NCBI GenBank assembly: GCA_003605115.1
Contig: QZKY01000003.1
Location: 1-64,000 of the forward strand
Length of the DNA stretch: 64,000 bases
From: Oxalobacter sp.
GTDB taxonomy: Bacteria > Pseudomonadota > Gammaproteobacteria > Burkholderiales > Burkholderiaceae_D
Direction of reading: 5' to 3'
Made by a program: the position numbers and the translations under genes. The notes below the pieces were generated by a model. The model did no database searches and was not told the origin of the DNA. It worked only from the letters and a program-made list of their open reading frames with translations. Positions 26,013 through 36,018 of this stretch are shown here, one piece after another. Every line of letters begins with the position of its first letter. Position 1 is the first letter of the stretch.

Positions 26013-27029
26013 TTAATGAATCGACGATGATCCAGGTATATGCGGTGAAACCTTTTCGCCCATCATCTCATCCAGCGCCTTCTGGCATTCGTGGCTGCCC
26101 GCCTCCGCCCCTTTCTCAAACCATTCACGCGCCTTATCCAAATCGCGCGTCACCCCCAGCCCGCGACGGTAGAAATTACCAAGCCACAGGTAAGCAGGCA
26201 TATATTCTTTTTCTGTCGCCTGCTCCAACAACATGACTCCGCGCCCCACATCGGTCTGACCGTAGCTGCCGGCCACCAAGTAAAACCCCAGAATACCCAT
26301 TGCTTTCTCATCACCCGTCGCGGCCACTTTGGATAGCCATTCGTGTCCTGCCTTTTTGTCAGCCGGAAAAAATTTTCCTGTGAAATACGCATCCGCCAAA
26401 TGATTCCCTGCGTTCGTATAGCCTTCCTCAAAAGACTCCCGCAACAACTGCAGCCCGCGTTGCTGATCGACAGGAACGCCATCGCCTGCCAAAAACATCA
26501 GTCCCAACGAAGCCTTGGCGATGTACATACCGTTCTCTGCGCCCAAGGACAGCAAGCGGAACGCCTCTTGTTTGTTCACGCTAATCACGCCAAATCCATA
26601 CAGATAAATCCAGCCCAAATTGCAACAGGCGCGCATCTCGCCGCGCGCGATTGCCTTTTCGTACCAGGCTACCGCCGAGACCATATCCTGCGGTACGCCG
26701 ATGCCAAGCACATGCAACTTACCCATGTGGAACATCGCGTTGGGATCGCCCTGCTCTGCAAGCGCACGGATACGCGGAACGGCACGTGCATAACCCACTG
26801 GCGTGCGATCCACCGTTTCCAGAATTTTCAAACGCGCTTGCGCTTCTTCGCGGTGCTGTGCTTTTTGCGGACGATGCAGTAGATAAAAAATGAGATCGCC
26901 TCGCGATTCACTGCCCTGAATCTCTTCCCAAATGATGTTGTCTATGTCGCGATCATCAAAACTCGATGGCCAGACGTCTTCGTTGAATATGTCCAATGTA
27001 TCCCCCACAATGCTTGGCGTTTGTACCAA
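26013..27029 (-). CDS. Sel1-repeat (SLR/TPR-like) protein
   Basis: A ~338-residue helical-repeat protein with about six Sel1-like repeats between residues 85 and 325, e.g. GDPNAMFHMGKLHVLGIGVPQDMVSAVAWYEKA and MPAYLWLGNFYRRGLGV-type units. No signal peptide or enzyme domain is visible, so it is probably a cytoplasmic scaffold. The start is uncertain: no ATG fits, and TTG (27029 or 26996) or GTG is needed. It is the third gene of an apparent operon with the radical SAM gene (66 bp upstream) and the leader-like protein gene. Confidence 0.85.
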   Translation of the reverse strand: MVQTPSIVGDTLDIFNEDVWPSSFDDRDIDNIIWEEIQGSESRGDLIFYLLHRPQKAQHREEAQARLKILETVDRTPVGYARAVPRIRALAEQGDPNAMFHMGKLHVLGIGVPQDMVSAVAWYEKAIARGEMRACCNLGWIYLYGFGVISVNKQEAFRLLSLGAENGMYIAKASLGLMFLAGDGVPVDQQRGLQLLRESFEEGYTNAGNHLADAYFTGKFFPADKKAGHEWLSKVAATGDEKAMGILGFYLVAGSYGQTDVGRGVMLLEQATEKEYMPAYLWLGNFYRRGLGVTRDLDKAREWFEKGAEAGSHECQKALDEMMGEKVSPHIPGSSSIH

Positions 27030-27095
27030 TACCGTTCATGGGTAGTTTATCTCAAAGAACAATGAATTGCTTACGACAAATTTTCTCGGTTGCTG

Positions 27096-28178
27096 TTAGC
27101 ATGACGCTCCCACACCGTGCGCAAGCGTCTTTCCCAACGCCTGAACTTCAGTTTCATCCTTAAAGCGAACGGCTTCCAGCATGCCGCGTTGCAGTGCAAT
27201 GGAACCAATTTTTTCATGCGCGTACTTGGCAAGGACATTTCTCACTTCTCCCCGCGTAAAAATGTCGTTACAAAGGTGGCAGATATTGACGTATTGCTCC
27301 CCAAAGGGAATCTCTGGTGCCTTTTCCTGCACAAACCGCATGATGCCGTAAGGCCCTTCCAGCGCCAGCCAATTAGCGATCAAGTCGGTATTTCCTTCAT
27401 AAACAATCTCAGCCAACGACTGTTTGGCAAGATTGCCGACCGTCAGCTCCGGCACCCGCTGGTCAATCATGCCACAACATATCCGCACATCCTTATTCGG
27501 AGAGATGATGACTGAACTTAATATCCCGCTACAAGGGCCACTACATGCAGTCCAACTGGATGGGTAAACAATGTAGTCTTCGTGGTTGAGCGTCTTGGCA
27601 CCATGACCGACGGGAATCGTCAGCGAAGTGCTGTACAAATCAGTCCTTTGGTTTATCTCACCTTCTTTGAATTCTGCGAGCTGAACGCCAAAATAATCGC
27701 ATATGGTCTCAGGCGTAATCTTTGCATTTTTCACCTTCTTATGCGCGATCAGTATCGGCATATCCAATTCCCGCGCTGCATGATAGGCGTTACGTACCCT
27801 GCTCATGGGAAGGTGTTCCTGGTGAAGATCGTCGCAACTCAAATTTATTTCGCTTAACCCCGCATCCTTGAGTTCCCTTAATACACGCAATGCCGTCTTG
27901 GCCGTCGTTGCCCAAAATGCGTTGGTAACGATCCGCGTCCAAAGTTGGTGTTGGTGTGCGTGTTGGATAACTTCTTTTATTTCTCGCTTCTTGAGTAAGG
28001 GCTCTCCGCCAGTGAAAACGACGGCGATGAGATGTCCTAGCGCAAGCGCTTCATCAATCGCATCCTTCATGAAGCGACTGTTCAGAAAAGGGCCGCGCCA
28101 CATGCCAGATTCCGTCACACAATACTTGCAGCTGATAGGACAATCGTAAGTGACGGAAAATACTATGCGTGAAATCAT
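27096..28178 (-). CDS. Radical SAM enzyme with SPASM-like C-terminal cysteines
   Basis: A 360-residue radical SAM protein. The N-terminus has the CPISCKYC cluster (C13, C17, C20; Cx3Cx2C) and FTGGEPLL for SAM binding. C-terminal cysteines at CSGPCSG, RICCGM and ICHLCND are arranged as in SPASM or twitch domains that hold extra iron-sulfur clusters, common in peptide-modifying enzymes. It follows the leader-like protein gene by 20 bp and precedes the Sel1 gene. Peptide maturation is a reasonable inference but no substrate is proven; no known named subfamily was recognised. Confidence 0.88.
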   Translation of the reverse strand: MISRIVFSVTYDCPISCKYCVTESGMWRGPFLNSRFMKDAIDEALALGHLIAVVFTGGEPLLKKREIKEVIQHAHQHQLWTRIVTNAFWATTAKTALRVLRELKDAGLSEINLSCDDLHQEHLPMSRVRNAYHAARELDMPILIAHKKVKNAKITPETICDYFGVQLAEFKEGEINQRTDLYSTSLTIPVGHGAKTLNHEDYIVYPSSWTACSGPCSGILSSVIISPNKDVRICCGMIDQRVPELTVGNLAKQSLAEIVYEGNTDLIANWLALEGPYGIMRFVQEKAPEIPFGEQYVNICHLCNDIFTRGEVRNVLAKYAHEKIGSIALQRGMLEAVRFKDETEVQALGKTLAHGVGASC

Positions 28179-28198
28179 TTCTCGCCCTTCATTGCAAA

Positions 28199-28822
28199 TT
28201 AGCTACCCAATTCCCTGAGGCGAATGTCCATTTTCCCCAACAACTTACCAAGGGTGAGCGCATCCAGCAAAGGCGTCCTCACAAAACGCTCCTCGGGACG
28301 GTTAATCAAATCCCGCCCTTCAAAATTGGTTTGCGTCCAGTGGTCAGACCGACTTTCCGTCAACGCATCTTGGTTTTTCCATTCCGTGCTTGCCCCCCGG
28401 TGGCTTTCTGACTGTTTTTCGCTGTAATAAACATCCGCAGACCCGCTTATCTTCCCCGGATACGTTCCCTCTCTTGTACGTGTGACTTGGGCGATCCGAT
28501 CCGTATCAGTATCAATCTCAAATGCCACGTCAGACCGTGCATTAACAACCTCAACGCCAAACAGTTCCTCAAATTTTGTCGAATTGATTTTTTGCTTGAC
28601 GACATAATTTCGCGCGCGATCCACAAGAAACCGAAGACGCATAAGTGCGTCGTCCGAAATGCCGCTACCCAACTCAACGCCGTTATTTTTTAAAGCCCCT
28701 GACGTATTCTCCATAAATACAGCAAACGCTTCAGCGTCGAAAATCGCCTGACGGAGAACCTTGCTCAATGCAAAAGAGGGGACTTCAATTTTGTGCGTAA
28801 CACGATTTGTCTTCGTTACCAT
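28199..28822 (-). CDS. Unknown protein with RiPP-leader-like segment, candidate radical SAM substrate
   Basis: A 207-residue, cysteine-free protein. Residues 24-60 (RQAIFDAEAFAVFMENTSGA..., then LKNNGVELGSGISDDAL) resemble the NHLP/Nif11-type leader pattern in which DxxF..f...P..ALk..Gi.l is conserved. The second half (about 115-185) is rich in Ser, Thr, Asp, Glu, Arg and Asn and looks disordered. ATG at 28822 has AAGGAGG six bases upstream, a strong start. The radical SAM gene begins 20 bp after it. Precursor, carrier or scaffold roles are all possible; the resemblance is by eye. Confidence 0.75.
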   Translation of the reverse strand: MVTKTNRVTHKIEVPSFALSKVLRQAIFDAEAFAVFMENTSGALKNNGVELGSGISDDALMRLRFLVDRARNYVVKQKINSTKFEELFGVEVVNARSDVAFEIDTDTDRIAQVTRTREGTYPGKISGSADVYYSEKQSESHRGASTEWKNQDALTESRSDHWTQTNFEGRDLINRPEERFVRTPLLDALTLGKLLGKMDIRLRELGS

Positions 28823-29063
28823 TTTTGCCTCCTTGAGTATCAACATGCCCGTTTATCTGGCTTGCCCAAATCGCCACCCCTGCATCTCCTAACAAGGCGT
28901 AGTGCAAAGTGCTTGGGAAATCAGTGCGCTGGATGCTTTTTCAGCAACAGTTGATTTTATGGCAAAGAAGTTGGTTTTGTAAATTTAAATATACTTTTTG
29001 TCATCAAATGATCACATTTAAGGCCACGGCAGTCCTCTTGGGTCAGTCCGAAGAACGTTCAGC

Positions 29064-29091
29064 CTTGAAAAATGATCGTTTCACCCCTATA
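29064..29091 (+). promoter_or_regulatory. Sigma32-type heat-shock promoter of groESL
   Basis: CTTGAAA at 29064-29070, a 13-base spacer and CCCCTATA at 29084-29091 match the heat-shock sigma32 consensus (CTTGAAA, CCCCATnT) closely. Confidence 0.88.
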
Positions 29092-29118
29092 CTGGCACTC
29101 GCTAAAGGAGAGTGCTAA
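29092..29118 (+). promoter_or_regulatory. CIRCE element (HrcA operator)
   Basis: CTGGCACTC-N9-GAGTGCTAA matches the CIRCE consensus TTAGCACTC-N9-GAGTGCTAA with two changes in the left arm. It begins immediately after the sigma32 -10 box, so HrcA binding would cover the transcription start. Shows double heat-shock control. Confidence 0.92.
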
Positions 29119-29214
29119 CAACCCTCCAGCTCACCAATCTGCGGAGAAAGTGATTCTTTTGGCATCACCAAAACCGCTCAGAATTAACAACCACTTGAAT
29201 TAAAAGGAAATTTT

Positions 29215-29505
29215 ATGAAACTTCGTCCTTTGTATGATCAAATCATCGTCAAGCGTATGGACCAAGAAACCAAAACTGCCTCAGGCATCGTCATCCCTGA
29301 CGCTGCTGCAGAACGCCCCGATCAAGGCGAAGTGCTGGCTGTTGGTGATGGCCGCATCATGCAAGATGGCAACCTGCGCCCCCTCATCGTCAAAGTTGGC
29401 GACCAAGTGATCTTCAAAAAATACGCCTCCCAAAACGTCAAAATCGACGGTAAAGAGCTGCTGGTCATGAACGAAAGCGACGTTGTTTGCATCGTCAACA
29501 AATAA
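29215..29505 (+). CDS. groES: Co-chaperonin GroES
   Basis: A 96-residue 10-kDa chaperonin, the lid of the GroEL folding chamber. [31 protein letters not shown] contains the conserved start, the mobile loop that binds GroEL and the roof loop ([13 protein letters not shown]). An AAAAGGAAA ribosome-binding site precedes the ATG. groEL follows after 38 bp in the same operon. Confidence 0.98.
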   Translation: MKLRPLYDQIIVKRMDQETKTASGIVIPDAAAERPDQGEVLAVGDGRIMQDGNLRPLIVKVGDQVIFKKYASQNVKIDGKELLVMNESDVVCIVNK

Positions 29506-29519
29506 TCCAAGTCGAATAA

Positions 29520-31184
<1,665 letters not shown>

Positions 31185-31206
31185 TAAAAATGCGGGTGAA
31201 AACCGG

Positions 31207-31241
31207 GAGTAGCAGTTTATTTTGCGAAGCAAAATTTACTC
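31207..31241. repeat. Stem-loop in the groEL 3' leader
   Basis: ATTTTGC (31219-31225), a GAA loop and GCAAAAT (31229-31235), with GAGTA and TACTC as an outer match. It stands between groEL and the true terminator, perhaps stabilising the message. Confidence 0.5.
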
Positions 31242-31271
31242 TAACCTCGAATTTCCGAAACCATTTTTTCA

Positions 31272-31306
31272 AAACCCGCAAGGTTAACGCCTTGCGGGTT
31301 TTTATT
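31272..31306 (+). terminator. Terminator of groESL
   Basis: AACCCGCAAGG and CCTTGCGGGTT form an 11-bp stem around TTAACG, followed by TTTATTT. Confidence 0.92.
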
Positions 31307-31389
31307 TCTCCTGCCCGTTTTGTTTTAGCGCAAACGCGGATGCCTTTTCGCTGCTATCATCGCGAGTAACACTTTCTATAAGGGTCGCC

Positions 31390-31797
31390 ATGCTCAAGGC
31401 TGTGATCATCGACGAAAGCGCCACCACGCGCGGGCTGTTGCAGACCATTCTGAACAACAATGGTTGGGAAGTTACTGGTCACACCAACACCAGTGTCAAG
31501 GGTCTCATGCTGATGCAAAAATTTCGGCCTCATTTTGTTTGCATCGACATCCAGCAAGTCAATGACGACGCTGATCTTATTGAAGCGATTCGCGCAGAAT
31601 TCCCCAAAACGCTCATCTTCATAACAACCAGCGCTATTGATGCCAATACCGCACAAAGCATTATTGCGCGCGGTGCGCATGGATTTTTTTTGAAGCCTTT
31701 TAATCAAGCCACCGTTGCGAATACCATCCGTTCCGCTGTCCTGCGGTTGGTAAAGAGCCAGCAAACCAGAGATAATGGCGAAATTGAATCCGCCTGA
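31390..31797 (+). CDS. Single-domain response regulator (receiver only)
   Basis: A 135-residue stand-alone receiver (CheY-like) protein. The acidic pair is in IIDES (Asp8, Glu9), the phospho-acceptor is Asp53 (FVCIDIQ) and the switch residues are in FITTS and the FLKPF lysine. No output domain follows. It is not next to a kinase. ATG follows TATAAGGGTCGCC. Downstream is a HAD phosphatase gene 11 bp away. Confidence 0.9.
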   Translation: MLKAVIIDESATTRGLLQTILNNNGWEVTGHTNTSVKGLMLMQKFRPHFVCIDIQQVNDDADLIEAIRAEFPKTLIFITTSAIDANTAQSIIARGAHGFFLKPFNQATVANTIRSAVLRLVKSQQTRDNGEIESA

Positions 31798-31808
31798 CAT
31801 ATAAAACC

Positions 31809-32279
31809 GTGATCACCATCGACATCCCCGGCTTTCGCACACTTCGCCTCGCGCATCTCGTTCTGGATTACAACGGCACCATTGCCATCGACGGTGTTTT
31901 AATTCCGGGCGTCGCTGACGCTTTTCGCACACTCAGCACAGACATCCAGATACATGTCATCACGGCAGATACGTTCGGCATCGCAGCGGCACAACTGAAC
32001 GGACTTCCTGTCACGCTGACGATCATCCCGCAAAGCGAACAGGAGCAGGAAAAACTGCGCTACGTGAATCAACTCGACGCCGGTTCCGTCTTCGCCGTCG
32101 GCAACGGCCGCAATGATCGCGAAATGTTGAAAGCAGCCTCTGTCGGGGTCGCGCTGGTGCAAAAGGAAGGCGCGGCGGCGCAAACGATGGCCAATGCGGA
32201 TGTTGTTTGCACGAGTATCCTCGATGCCTTGGATTTGTTGCAACATCCTAAACGGCTAATCGCCACGCTGCGCTCTTGA
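31809..32279 (+). CDS. HAD-family hydrolase of the soluble P-type-ATPase-like group
   Basis: A 156-residue protein beginning with GTG. LVLDYNGTIAIDG gives the nucleophile Asp20 in a DYNGT motif (as DKTGT in P-type ATPases), and VGNGRNDREMLKAASVGVAL gives motif IV. There is no membrane part and no cap domain, matching the small soluble P-type-ATPase-like proteins. The substrate is unknown. It follows the receiver gene closely and may share its transcript. Confidence 0.9.
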   Translation: MITIDIPGFRTLRLAHLVLDYNGTIAIDGVLIPGVADAFRTLSTDIQIHVITADTFGIAAAQLNGLPVTLTIIPQSEQEQEKLRYVNQLDAGSVFAVGNGRNDREMLKAASVGVALVQKEGAAAQTMANADVVCTSILDALDLLQHPKRLIATLRS

Positions 32280-32423
32280 CCCCGCATGGGAGACAGCCTA
32301 AGGCGCTGAAGCCATTGGAATTTCCCATGGCTCTCAAACCAAAACCAATTCAGGCAAAAACATCGCTTTTTCGATGAAATCTTTGTAGAATCAACGCTTT
32401 GTTTCACGCTGAACGCATAGCGC

Positions 32424-33755
32424 ATGAGTGAAGACACTTCCGAAAACGATGTTGTAGCAGATGCCTCCAAAACAGCTGTGCCTCGCCTGGAAAGAATTAT
32501 TCTTTTCTGGCAGCGCTGGTATGCATGGATTGCAGCGCCTTTGCTGATTGGTCTCGCTGGCGTCGGCGTAGCCAAAGCGTGCGACTACGCAGCGCATCTC
32601 AATCGCATGCTCCTTGAGCGCTATCCTTACGCACCCATATTTATCCTGCCTCCTGCTTTTGCGCTTTTGGCTTACCTGGTAAGGCGTTTTTTTCGTGGCA
32701 CACCGGGAAGCGGTATTCCCCAAACAATCGCTGTCATGGAAAGCGAAGACCCGCGCAAAACCAGCCATTTGCTTTCCCTTCGCATCGCCTTCGGCAAGGC
32801 GCTTATGTTAACTGGGGGGCTCGCTGTAGGCGCATCGATCGGTCGCGAAGGGCCAACCGTACAAATTGGCGCTTCCATCATGCATGCTTTTTATGGTCGC
32901 GGGTTCATGAATACCGTCGAACAACGCCGTTCGCTGGTCATGGCTGGCGGTGCAGCAGGCATTGCGGCAGCATTCAATACGCCCCTCGCAGGCGTCATGT
33001 TTGCCATTGAGGAACTTGGCAAGAAATTTGTTTTCAATGCCCACAGCTCCACGCTCATGACGGTCATCGTTTCTGGCCTGGTCTCACTCGCTTTGGTGGG
33101 TCAGTACACTTACTTTGGCTCTACCGCTGCGTTCCTGAGTGGATTAGCAGCGGTGCCAGTTGTCATCGCCTGCGGTGTATTGGGAGGTGTTGCTGGTGGA
33201 CTCTTCAGCCGTTTAATGATCAAAATGACCTTTCCCCCCCCCAGCTTCATTGCCAGCACCATGCAAAATCGTCCGATCGTTTTTGCCGGATTCTGTGGCG
33301 CGTTGCTTGCCATCGTTGCCATGCTGTCTGGCAATATGGTTTTGGGTTCAGGTTATGACGCAACGCGCGCAACACTCGGCAGCGATGCCAGTGTCTATTC
33401 GTGGTACTACGGCATCGCAAAATTCGCCGCAACGTTTCTCTCCTCCATCAGCGGCATTCCCGGCGGTTTGTTCGCGCCGACACTGTCTGTTGGCGCCGGA
33501 TTGGGTGATGGCCTTTCAGGTCTCTTCCCCGGCTTGGGTCCGCACGGTGCCATCGTGTTGTTGGTCATGGCGGCCTATTTGTCCGGCGTTACGCGCTCGC
33601 CGCTTACCGCGTTGATCATCACGATGGAAATGACAAACGGCATGCACCTCCTTTTACCACTGGCAGCCGCTGTTCTGATCGCCAACGGCGTCTCGAAACT
33701 GATTAGCCCCACGCCGCTTTATCACAAGCTGGCCGAACGATTTATGCGCATTTGA
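32424..33755 (+). CDS. ClC-family chloride channel or proton antiporter
   Basis: A 443-residue inner-membrane protein with the three anion-binding motifs of ClC proteins: GSGIPQ near residue 94, GREGPTVQIGA with the gating glutamate near 144, and GIPGGLFAPTLSVGAG near 345. No cytoplasmic CBS domains. Family members exchange chloride for protons and help with acid resistance; whether this one is channel or antiporter cannot be told with certainty. Runs as a single gene. Confidence 0.95.
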   Translation: MSEDTSENDVVADASKTAVPRLERIILFWQRWYAWIAAPLLIGLAGVGVAKACDYAAHLNRMLLERYPYAPIFILPPAFALLAYLVRRFFRGTPGSGIPQTIAVMESEDPRKTSHLLSLRIAFGKALMLTGGLAVGASIGREGPTVQIGASIMHAFYGRGFMNTVEQRRSLVMAGGAAGIAAAFNTPLAGVMFAIEELGKKFVFNAHSSTLMTVIVSGLVSLALVGQYTYFGSTAAFLSGLAAVPVVIACGVLGGVAGGLFSRLMIKMTFPPPSFIASTMQNRPIVFAGFCGALLAIVAMLSGNMVLGSGYDATRATLGSDASVYSWYYGIAKFAATFLSSISGIPGGLFAPTLSVGAGLGDGLSGLFPGLGPHGAIVLLVMAAYLSGVTRSPLTALIITMEMTNGMHLLLPLAAAVLIANGVSKLISPTPLYHKLAERFMRI

Positions 33756-33835
33756 TTTTGACCTGATCGCATTGGTGCGATGCAACAAAAAACAAGGGCA
33801 GTAAAAACTGACCCCATTTTATTTTGAACAGTGCT

Positions 33836-35026
33836 TTAGAATTTGCGCATGTAGTGCAGAGATGCAAAATAGAGTTGCGGGTGATCGTATCCACCGCTGA
33901 CCGCACGGTGCTGGTCATAGCTGCTCTCAGCGCGCAAGTACTCTACGGCGAACCCAACTTCATCCCTCTTGGTCAGCTTATGCTGGATGCCAGTCCCCAA
34001 ACGCCAGACAGCGCCATTGGGCATGATGAGCGAAGTGTCGTGCTGGCTCTTGTACATGCTCGTGTCATACGCCGTCCCGACATTCCATTTCGTGCTTGAA
34101 CTAATCGCATATTGCGCGCCAATTGCAGCATGCCAGGTATCACGAAAACTCAAATCAGGGTTGCCAGGATAAGCCCCCGCTGATCGATTCTGCAAACCAT
34201 AATTTCTGAACTGGCTCCAGCGTTGCCATCCAACATTGCCCATCACCGCCCATGCAGGCGTTGCCTGGTGCCAGATGCTCAGCATGCGCTCTTCGGGTCG
34301 CACAACCTTGGCCAATACATCCGCATACCCGCCTGCGATCGCAGGCGTCATGTCATAGTCGTGCTCAATCTTGCTTTGCCAGACGAACCCGATGCGCGTG
34401 GATTCGCTTGCTGCATACATTACCCCCAAGCGCCAACCATAAGACCAATCTTGATCGTCCTGTTTATAGTGAATGTTGGCGGCATCCGTGCGCTCGATGC
34501 CCGTATAGCCATAACTCATGACCAGCCCGCCACCAACCGACCATTGATCATTAAGGCGATAAGCTGCTGTCGGCTGGAAGCTGACTGCTTTGGAATACAC
34601 TTCTTCTACATAGCGGCTGCCTGCCCACGGTCCAAAATCCAGCGCCAAACCAAAGTTTGCGTAGAATCCCAGCCCAAGCTTGAAACGATCACTCACACTG
34701 TGACTGTAAAAAAAACTTCCCTTGGGATAAGCGCCACCAACGTTACCGGGATCGCTTCCTGACAACAGGCCGCTACCATTCTGCTTGTACTCCGCATCGG
34801 CATAATATGCCTCCAGCCCGAACGATATCTGATCGCCAGACAAACGCGTCATGCCCGCGGGATTGCTGTAAACAGTGGATGCATCCTCCGCACGCGCAGC
34901 CAGCCCCGCAGCGGCCAAACCCAAATCCGTGGTTCCCATTTCATAAAAATGCAACCCCCCGGCTTGTACGACAAATGGCAGAGAAAGCGCGGCAACGAAC
35001 AGATAAACACTGAGCCTGATGTTCAT
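33836..35026 (-). CDS. OmpP1/FadL-family outer-membrane transporter
   Basis: A 396-residue barrel with signal peptide (MNIRLSVYLFVAALSLPFVVQA, cut before GGLHFYEMG). The FadL N-terminal hatch is visible as GTTDLGLAAAGLAARAEDASTVYSNPAGMTRL, the NPAGM motif being a hallmark, and the protein ends in strand YFASLHYMRKF. Relatives carry long-chain fatty acids or aromatic compounds across the outer membrane. The ATG at 35026 is chosen because it gives the signal peptide; the frame is open further to 35188. Confidence 0.93.
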   Translation of the reverse strand: MNIRLSVYLFVAALSLPFVVQAGGLHFYEMGTTDLGLAAAGLAARAEDASTVYSNPAGMTRLSGDQISFGLEAYYADAEYKQNGSGLLSGSDPGNVGGAYPKGSFFYSHSVSDRFKLGLGFYANFGLALDFGPWAGSRYVEEVYSKAVSFQPTAAYRLNDQWSVGGGLVMSYGYTGIERTDAANIHYKQDDQDWSYGWRLGVMYAASESTRIGFVWQSKIEHDYDMTPAIAGGYADVLAKVVRPEERMLSIWHQATPAWAVMGNVGWQRWSQFRNYGLQNRSAGAYPGNPDLSFRDTWHAAIGAQYAISSSTKWNVGTAYDTSMYKSQHDTSLIMPNGAVWRLGTGIQHKLTKRDEVGFAVEYLRAESSYDQHRAVSGGYDHPQLYFASLHYMRKF

Positions 35027-35469
35027 ACTCTCTTCATCAAAGAAATTAAAACCCCCTCCCTCGCCGTCATGCAGGCAAGTTGCCGGTGTCATGTGGAAAA
35101 TGTGCAGATTGGGTGTTTTCCCACTACACTCATTCATCTCATGGGGAAACGTCCAGGCGCCTGCGCTTACCTTGCGCCTTCCGTTCATACTGCACTCACG
35201 CGAGATCGCGCTGGGGCGAATAATTCATCGGTGGCTACAAATGAGTCACTAATCGCGTGAAGTTTATCATTGCAAAGCTGTTATTAAAAAACCATTCATG
35301 CATTTTGTCGATTTTTTGACGCTGCATTGCATAAACAACACACCCCAACCGGTGCGCCGCCTCAAATGAAGCGCCCTTTGGTTCCCCCTACACATTTCTC
35401 GATTTTGGATTACACTTAAGAAAAAGATATATTGTCTCACCCCCCCAATGCACCACAGGAGAAAACACC
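35027..35469. other. Intergenic region with promoter for the second YeeE/YedE pair
   Basis: A 443-base region between divergent genes. A good promoter is seen at 35405-35433: TTGGAT, 17-base spacer, TATATT, about 37 bases before the YeeE/YedE start. The -10 overlaps ATATTGT, the half-site seen in the operator of the persulfide reductase gene. Nothing else recognised. Confidence 0.6.
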
Positions 35470-36018
35470 ATGAAACTCAACACCAAAGACGGAGGCTGGA
35501 GTCCCTATGTCGCAGGCGGACTCACTGGCATACTTGCCGTCCTATCCGCTTATGCGACGACAATCTGGATGGGTAAAACCAATTTTCTCGGCGCCTCCAC
35601 CACATTTGTGCGTGCGGCAGGTTTTATCGAACGTTTTTTTTCACCCTCGCACGTCACGACCAATCTCTATTTTCTCAAGACCAAGCCGGTTTTTGATTGG
35701 CAATTCCTCTTGATCATCGGCATCTTCATCGGCGCACTGATTGCGTCACTGATGGACAGGAGCTTCAAGTTGGAAAGCGTCCCGCCTGCATGGAGAGAAC
35801 GCTTTGGCTCCTCCATCACGAAGCGTGCCATCGGTGCCTTCTTTGGCGGCATCGTCGCCATGGTTGGCGCGCGCCTCGCAGACGGGTGCCCGAGCGGTCA
35901 CGGTTTGAGCGGAATGATGCAACTTTCCGTCAGCGCGCTGGTTGCGCTCGCACTCTTCTTCGGCGTTGGCATCCTTGTCGCCAATCTCGTCTATCGTAAA
36001 AAAGGGAGAAAATTATGA
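35470..36018 (+). CDS. YeeE/YedE-type sulfur transporter half (N)
   Basis: A 182-residue membrane protein with DGCPSGHGLSGMMQLSVSAL, the family cysteine motif (GCxSGHGxSG), after a GAFFGGIVAMVGARLA helix. It is about 40 residues longer at the N-terminus than the PmpA-like copy at 23272, with an extra helix (VAGGLTGILAVLSAYATTIWM). Coupled by ATGA overlap to the next gene. Together the two form a channel for reduced sulfur such as thiosulfate. Confidence 0.92.
   Translation: MKLNTKDGGWSPYVAGGLTGILAVLSAYATTIWMGKTNFLGASTTFVRAAGFIERFFSPSHVTTNLYFLKTKPVFDWQFLLIIGIFIGALIASLMDRSFKLESVPPAWRERFGSSITKRAIGAFFGGIVAMVGARLADGCPSGHGLSGMMQLSVSALVALALFFGVGILVANLVYRKKGRKL

Larger units (their letters stand above)
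28823..29214. other. Divergent intergenic region between the radical SAM operon and groES
   Basis: About 390 bases. The right third holds the sigma32 promoter and CIRCE of groESL. The left part should hold the promoter of the minus-strand operon; no clear promoter boxes or small gene seen there. Confidence 0.7.

Noticed and set aside
28909-29118. 69-codon plus-strand frame before groES
   Set aside because: It runs through the sigma32 promoter and CIRCE and lacks a ribosome-binding site.
35027-35188. N-terminal extension of the FadL-like protein
   Set aside because: The signal peptide begins at 35026; the extra 54 residues would bury it and have no family similarity.
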